Assembly: GCF_003075525.1 (NCBI RefSeq)
Contig: NZ_QDDR01000002.1
Coordinates: 310,001 to 374,000, forward strand
DNA length: 64,000 nt
Direction: 5' to 3'
DNA from: Pararhodobacter aggregans
Lineage (GTDB): Bacteria; Pseudomonadota; Alphaproteobacteria; Rhodobacterales; Rhodobacteraceae
Shown here: in pieces, positions 59,884-64,000 of the stretch
Layout of the letters: each line of letters begins with the position of its first letter
How positions within the stretch are numbered: the first letter of the stretch is position 1
The notes under the pieces: model-generated
The model's database searches: none
Seen by the model: the letters and a program-made list of their open reading frames with translations, nothing else
Told to the model about the DNA's origin: nothing
Made by a program: the position numbers and the translations under genes

Positions 59884-60617
59884 CCGGAAAGCGCGTGATC
59901 GTCACCGGGGCAGGGGGCGGGCTTGGCCGCGCCTTCGCCCAGGCCTTTGCCGGGGTCGGCGCAAGGGTGATCGCCGCCGATATCAACCGGGCAGGAGCCG
60001 AGGAGACCGCGGCGCTGATCGGCCAGGGCTGCCTCGCCGCCACGCTCGACGTGACCCGGCAGGCGTCCTGTGACGCGGTGGTGGCGCTGGCGCAGGCGGA
60101 ACTCGGCGGCGTCGATGTGCTCATCAACAACGCGGCGCTCTATGCCGGGCTCCAGCGCGCGCCTTTCGAGGAGATCGACGAGGCGGTCTGGGACCGGGTA
60201 ATGGCGGTCAATATCAAGGGCGTCTGGCAGATGACCCGCGCCGTCTCGCCCCTGATGCGGGCGGCGAAGGGCGGCTCGATCGTCAACATCGCCTCGGCCA
60301 CCGTGCTGTCGGGCTCGCCGCTCTGGATGCATTATGTCGCGTCAAAGGGCGCCGTTATCGCCATGACCCGCACCATGGCGCGCGAGCTGGGCCGCGACGG
60401 CATCCGCGTCAATGTCATCGCCCCGGGCTTCACCCTGACCGAGGCGAGTCTCGGCCTGATCGAGGACGCGCGCAGCTACGGTGTCGACCGCGCCGCGCTC
60501 AAGCGCAACGCCGAGGTCGAGGATATCACCGGCGGCGCGCTCTATCTCGCCTCGTCGCTCTCGGGCTTCGTCACCGGCCATACGCTGGTGATCGACGGCG
60601 GCAAGCAATTCATCTGA
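59865..60617 (+). CDS. SDR-family oxidoreductase
   Basis: The 250-residue classical SDR has TGAGGGLG, NNAALY at the NNAG site and the catalytic YVASK, with IRVNVIAPGF and the VIDGGKQFI ending. It overlaps the HD gene by 19 bp and has GAAGGAG before the start. It probably oxidises the alcohol made by the P450 or a later intermediate. It is not close to the two paralogous SDRs at 30558 and 39866. Confidence 0.9.
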   Translation: MGDISLTGKRVIVTGAGGGLGRAFAQAFAGVGARVIAADINRAGAEETAALIGQGCLAATLDVTRQASCDAVVALAQAELGGVDVLINNAALYAGLQRAPFEEIDEAVWDRVMAVNIKGVWQMTRAVSPLMRAAKGGSIVNIASATVLSGSPLWMHYVASKGAVIAMTRTMARELGRDGIRVNVIAPGFTLTEASLGLIEDARSYGVDRAALKRNAEVEDITGGALYLASSLSGFVTGHTLVIDGGKQFI

Positions 60618-60626
60618 GAGGATTTC

Positions 60627-60947
60627 ATGGTCAAGGTCACCTTCATCGAGGAAAGCGGCAAGCGGCGCGAGATCGACGCCAGACCGGGCGATCCGCTGAT
60701 GTATGCCGCCAAGGACGCGGGCATCGACGGCATCATCGCCGAATGCGGCGGATCGGCCATGTGCGCGACCTGCCATTGCTACCTGCTCGAGGCGCCGAAC
60801 GGCCCCTTGCCCGAGCCACGGATCGACGAGGCGGACACCATCGAGTTCAACGCCCACGCGCCGCAGCCGACCAGCCGCCTGACCTGCCAGGTCATGGTAA
60901 GCGAGGCGCTGGAGGGCGCGGTCTTTCAGGTGGCGACGGGACGCTGA
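60627..60947 (+). CDS. [2Fe-2S] ferredoxin, adrenodoxin/putidaredoxin type
   Basis: The 106-residue ferredoxin has cluster ligands Cys40, Cys46, Cys49 and Cys87 (ECGGSAMCATC, then LTCQ). This is the vertebrate-type spacing used by electron carriers of class I P450s. It is 9 bp after the SDR gene and closes the operon that begins with the P450 at 52942, so it is the likely redox partner. No ferredoxin reductase gene is in the operon; one must be supplied from elsewhere. Confidence 0.92.
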   Translation: MVKVTFIEESGKRREIDARPGDPLMYAAKDAGIDGIIAECGGSAMCATCHCYLLEAPNGPLPEPRIDEADTIEFNAHAPQPTSRLTCQVMVSEALEGAVFQVATGR

Positions 60948-60954
60948 GCGCGGC

Positions 60955-61422
60955 TTACTCGGCGTAGACCCTGAGATTGGCCAGTTGCCCCAGCGGCAAT
61001 TGCAGCCGCTGCATGGCCTGCACCGACAGCGTGCTCCCGGCCGACGGGGCGGCACCCGAGGGGCGCAGCTCGACCGACAGGCGTCCGCCGCCCGCGGTCT
61101 CGACCCGGCCCTGCCGCGCCTCGGTCACCAGCCCGGTCATCAGCCACAGCCCCGGCCCGCCGGTCGCGCCCAGCCCGGCCAGCGTCTCGCCCAGCAGCCC
61201 GTCGGCGGCGGGCGGCGGCGGGGCCGGGACGCTGCCATCGGCCCCGGCGCCGGGTGGCGTGCCCGCGGGCAGCGCCCCGGCGCCCGGCCGCCCCTGCGGG
61301 CGCAGGACTTCGGCCCCCGGGCCTTCGGTCACGGCGATATCGGGGCCCCGGTCGCGGTCGGGCGCAAAGCGGCCACAGGCGGCGACGGAGAGGAGGAGCA
61401 GGCAGAGGGTCAGGGTGCGCAT
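60955..61422 (-). CDS. Putative lipoprotein of unknown function
   Basis: The 155-residue protein has a lipoprotein signal, LLLLSVAACG, with the lipidated Cys at residue 16. A Gly/Pro/Ala-rich middle and a C-terminal part of about 65 residues (LMTGLVTEARQGRVETAGG onward) follow, which look folded. I do not recognise the family. The start at 61422 is set by the signal peptide. It diverges from moaA and converges with the ferredoxin gene, leaving 7 bp. Confidence 0.65.
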   Translation of the reverse strand: MRTLTLCLLLLSVAACGRFAPDRDRGPDIAVTEGPGAEVLRPQGRPGAGALPAGTPPGAGADGSVPAPPPPAADGLLGETLAGLGATGGPGLWLMTGLVTEARQGRVETAGGGRLSVELRPSGAAPSAGSTLSVQAMQRLQLPLGQLANLRVYAE

Positions 61423-61519
61423 GGACCAAAGTCTAGCGCTCGGCCCCCGCTGCGGCAAGGCGTGCGCCTTGCCGCTCACCAGAACGCGCATTACCTAAGT
61501 CAGGCCGCGAGGAGATGTC

Positions 61520-62560
61520 ATGACCCCCAGCCTGCCCGAGAGCCCGATCCTGCGTCCGACGGCGCCGTTGATCGACCCGTTCCAGCGTCCGATCCAGTAT
61601 CTGCGCGTCTCGGTGACGGATCGCTGCGATTTCCGCTGCACCTATTGCATGGCCGAGCACATGACCTTCCTGCCGAAGAAGGAGCTTCTGACGCTGGAGG
61701 AACTGGACCGCCTCTGTTCGGCCTTCATCGGCCTGGGGGTGGAGAAACTGCGCGTGACCGGCGGCGAGCCGCTGGTGCGCAAGGGCATCATGACCTTCTT
61801 CGAGGCGATGAGCCGGCATCTGGAAAGCGGCGCGTTGCGGGAATTGACCCTGACCACCAACGGCTCGCAGCTGGCGAAATTCGCCCAGCCGCTGGCGGAT
61901 GTGGGGGTGAAGCGGATCAATGTCTCGCTCGACACGCTCGATGACGCGAAATTCGCCACGATCACCCGCTGGGGCCGCCTGCCGCAGGTGCTGACCGGGA
62001 TCGAGGCGGCGCGGGCCGCGGGCCTGCGGGTCAAGATCAATGTCGTGGCGCTGAAGGGCTTCAACGAGGACGAGTTGTTCCCGATTGTCGACTGGTGCGC
62101 GGCCGAGGGGCACGACCTGACCTTCATCGAGGTCATGCCGATGGGCGACATGTCGGAAGAGGCCCGGCTCGACCAATACTGGCCGTTGAAGGATCTGCGC
62201 GCGCGGCTGGCCGAACGCTTCACCCTGACCGATCTGGCCGAACGGACGGGCGGCCCCGCCCGTTACGTCCGGCTCGAAGAGACCGGGCAGAAGATCGGCT
62301 TCATCACCCCGCTCACCCATAATTTCTGCGAAAGCTGCAACCGGGTGCGGCTGACCTGCACGGGCGAGCTTTACATGTGCCTCGGGCAGGAGGACATGGC
62401 CGACCTCCGCGCGCCGCTCCGCGCCTCGTCCGACGACGCGGTGGTGCAGGACGCGATCCGCGCGGCGATCACCCGCAAGCCCAAAGGCCACGATTTCGAC
62501 TATTCGCGCCAGAAGGTGGCCGGCCAGATGAGCCGCCACATGAGCCACACCGGCGGCTGA
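61520..62560 (+). CDS. moaA: GTP 3',8-cyclase MoaA (molybdenum cofactor biosynthesis)
   Basis: The 346-residue radical SAM enzyme has the N-terminal cluster [17 protein letters not shown] and the C-terminal cluster [14 protein letters not shown], with [10 protein letters not shown] between. It makes the first molybdopterin precursor from GTP. The MoaA C-terminal Gly-Gly is the last two residues here (HTGG). GAGGAG lies 8-13 bp before the start. It marks a return to housekeeping genes. Confidence 0.96.
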   Translation: MTPSLPESPILRPTAPLIDPFQRPIQYLRVSVTDRCDFRCTYCMAEHMTFLPKKELLTLEELDRLCSAFIGLGVEKLRVTGGEPLVRKGIMTFFEAMSRHLESGALRELTLTTNGSQLAKFAQPLADVGVKRINVSLDTLDDAKFATITRWGRLPQVLTGIEAARAAGLRVKINVVALKGFNEDELFPIVDWCAAEGHDLTFIEVMPMGDMSEEARLDQYWPLKDLRARLAERFTLTDLAERTGGPARYVRLEETGQKIGFITPLTHNFCESCNRVRLTCTGELYMCLGQEDMADLRAPLRASSDDAVVQDAIRAAITRKPKGHDFDYSRQKVAGQMSRHMSHTGG

Positions 62561-62628
62561 GCCCGCAGGAGCGGGGGGCCAGCCCCCCGCGCCCCCCGCC
62601 AAAGGGGACCCTCGGGCCCCCTTTGGAA

Positions 62629-62712
62629 ACCCCCGAGGATATTTAGAGAACAAAGATGAAGGTTAAGAGGGCGTTAAGCCTCCGTCTTCGTTCTGCAAAT
62701 ATCCTCGGGGGT
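62629..62712. repeat. Intergenic palindrome with CtrA-like box in its loop, copy 2
   Basis: The arms begin ACCCCCGAGGATATTT and end AAATATCCTCGGGGGT, as in copy 1 at 5995-6078. The left arm and loop differ from copy 1 at only a few positions. The right arm has drifted more (GTTCTGC for GTTCCCT), so the lower stem is kept but the upper stem is weaker. Confidence 0.85.
62663..62677. promoter_or_regulatory. TTAA-N7-TTAA (CtrA-consensus) box in the repeat loop, copy 2
   Basis: TTAAGAGGGCGTTAA is identical to the box at 6029-6043, including all seven spacer bases, even though parts of the surrounding stem have changed. It lies about 300 bp upstream of ccmF. Confidence 0.45.
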
Positions 62713-62804
62713 GAGGGCCGCCCGGACGAGGCGCCAGTGGCGCGTCGTCAGGCCCGAACGCCCGGAGCGCAAGCGGAGGGCCGGACCAGGCCGTCAGGCC
62801 AAGA

Positions 62805-62828
62805 GGGGGGCAGACGGCCCCCCTTCTT
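62805..62828 (+). terminator. Terminator-like stem after moaA
   Basis: GGGGGGC-AGACG-GCCCCCC is followed by TTCTT. It shares loop and stem core with the M20 operon terminator at 6096-6124, but the T-tract is broken, so it should be weaker. It lies 244 bp after the moaA stop. Confidence 0.55.
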
Positions 62829-62981
62829 CGGCGCGGCGGCACGCCGCGCCGCTGGTCGCCCGAGGAGGGCGCGGCAAGGCCGCTCCCGATGAGGGCGAAA
62901 CACCTCCCCCGCGCTGTGCTGTCGCAGGGCCCTCGCGCCTTCGTGCTTTGCGGGCCGGGCCGGGCAGGCTATAGCGGGGGC

Positions 62982-64000
62982 ATGATCGTCGAACTCGGAC
63001 ATTACGCCCTCATCCTGGCTTTCGCCGTCTCCATCCTGCAAAGCCTCGTGCCGCTTGTCGGTGCGCAGAAGGGCTGGGCGGATTGGATGGCCGCCGCGGG
63101 GCCGCTCGCCAGCGGGCAATTCGCGCTTCTGGCCATCGCCTTCGCGGCGCTGACCTATGCTTTCGTCACCTCGGATTTCTCGGTCCTGCTGGTGGTCGAC
63201 AATTCCCATACGCTGAAGCCGCTGCTCTACAAGATCAGCGGTGTCTGGGGGAATCACGAGGGCTCGCTGCTGCTCTGGTCCCTGATCCTGGCGCTGTTCG
63301 GCGCCTCGGCCGCCTGGTTCGGGGGCAATCTGCCCAAGACCTTGCAGGCAAGGGTGCTGGCGGTTCAGGGCGCGATCGGCGCGGCGTTCCTGGCCTTCAT
63401 GATCTTCACCTCGAACCCGTTCCTGCGCACCGCTTTGCCGCCCTTCGACGGCCATGACCTGAACCCGCTCCTGCAGGACCCGGGCCTCGCCTTCCATCCG
63501 CCCTTCCTCTACCTCGGTTATGTCGGGCTCTCGATGGCCTTCTCCTTCGCCATCGCCGCGCTGATCGAGGGCAAGGTCGACGCCGCCTGGGGCCGCTGGG
63601 TGCGGCCCTGGACGCTGGCTGCCTGGATCTTCCTGACCATCGGCATCGCGCTCGGCTCCTGGTGGGCCTATTACGAGCTGGGCTGGGGCGGGTTCTGGTT
63701 CTGGGACCCGGTCGAGAACGCCTCGTTCATGCCCTGGCTCTTCGCCACCGCGCTTCTGCATTCCGCCATCGTCGTGGAAAAGCGCGAGACGCTGAAGGCC
63801 TGGACCATCCTGCTGGCCATTCTCGGCTTCGGCTTCTCGCTGATGGGGACCTTCATCGTCCGCTCGGGCGTCATCACCTCGGTCCATGCCTTCGCCTCGG
63901 ACCCCGAGCGGGGTGTCTTCATCCTGTTGATCTTCGCCGTCTTCGTCGGCGGCGCCCTCACGCTTTTCGCCTTCCGCGGCGCGGCGCTCGAGGCCAAGGG
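62982..64000 (+). CDS. ccmF: Cytochrome c-type biogenesis protein CcmF (N-terminal part, runs off the window)
   Basis: The first 339 codons of a polytopic membrane protein are present. It starts [14 protein letters not shown] and has [11 protein letters not shown] near residue 90, [11 protein letters not shown], and the heme-handling WWD domain [20 protein letters not shown] near residue 230. CcmF works with CcmH in attaching heme to apocytochrome c in the periplasm. The start at 62982 is the family's usual N-terminus. The C-terminal half lies beyond the window. Confidence 0.95.
   Translation, partial: MIVELGHYALILAFAVSILQSLVPLVGAQKGWADWMAAAGPLASGQFALLAIAFAALTYAFVTSDFSVLLVVDNSHTLKPLLYKISGVWGNHEGSLLLWSLILALFGASAAWFGGNLPKTLQARVLAVQGAIGAAFLAFMIFTSNPFLRTALPPFDGHDLNPLLQDPGLAFHPPFLYLGYVGLSMAFSFAIAALIEGKVDAAWGRWVRPWTLAAWIFLTIGIALGSWWAYYELGWGGFWFWDPVENASFMPWLFATALLHSAIVVEKRETLKAWTILLAILGFGFSLMGTFIVRSGVITSVHAFASDPERGVFILLIFAVFVGGALTLFAFRGAALEAK

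Larger units (their letters stand above)
62561..62981 (+). other. Gene-free stretch with composite repeat-terminator copy 2
   Basis: The region between moaA and ccmF holds, in order, a GCGGGGGGC-CA-GCCCCCCGC hairpin (62571-62590), the palindrome at 62629-62712, about 90 bp of GC-rich DNA and a terminator-like stem at 62805-62828. The same order of elements follows the M20 operon at 5892-6124. A short GC-rich stretch then leads to ccmF. No other coding region is credible here. Confidence 0.7.

Noticed and set aside
1-64000. Mobile element or genomic island borders
   Set aside because: No transposase, integrase, tRNA-flanked direct repeat or sharp composition change could be seen, despite the accessory gene content between 15.5 and 61 kb.

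Overview
The window is GC-rich alphaproteobacterial chromosome. Gene content and intergenic motifs point to Rhodobacteraceae (Paracoccus/Rhodobacter-like): heme uptake of the hmu type, CcmF, MoaA, many ABC and TRAP importers, and the intergenic palindrome beginning CCCCCGAGGATATTT. The genus cannot be fixed from the sequence alone. No rRNA, tRNA, CRISPR array, transposase or integrase was found. Both ends cut through genes (an ArgE-like gene on the left, ccmF on the right).

Layout. (1) 1-5869: amide/amino-acid catabolism, with an ArgE-like fragment, a class I amidotransferase, a FAD amine oxidoreductase and three tandem paralogous M20 amidohydrolases. A composite repeat-terminator with a CtrA-like box follows. 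(2) 6130-15063: heme/iron uptake, with exbB-exbD-exbD-tonB on the minus strand diverging from hmuSTUV and the receptor gene. One ExbD has Asn in place of the essential membrane Asp. (3) 15519-26560: a Liv-type ABC importer followed by aldehyde dehydrogenase, degenerate SDR, flotillin, second aldehyde dehydrogenase and alpha/beta hydrolase genes, behind a GntR-like palindrome. (4) 26564-36762: MFS exporter, mutarotase, epoxide hydrolase, SDR, a three-gene biotin carboxylase set around a REP-like palindrome array, and a sulfatase-family hydrolase. (5) 36919-44667: an IclR regulator, a self-sufficient P450-reductase-ferredoxin fusion with an SDR, a LysR regulator and a TRAP transporter.

(6) 44701-60947 is the most interesting part. 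A MEDS-SARP-type activator gene (51381-52880) sits between two operons. To the left run a GMC oxidoreductase and a second complete Liv importer. To the right run a P450, a split PEP-synthase-like phosphotransferase pair resembling phenylphosphate synthase, two in-register HD-domain paralogs, an aldehyde dehydrogenase, an SDR and a [2Fe-2S] ferredoxin. The same element, CCAAAG-N5-CCAAAG-N9-TANNGT, lies upstream of both operons in the same geometry. It looks like the operator and -10 of a single regulon: import, hydroxylate, phosphorylate, process, oxidise. The substrate cannot be read from the sequence.

(7) 60955-64000: housekeeping genes (a lipoprotein, moaA, a second copy of the composite repeat-terminator, and ccmF).
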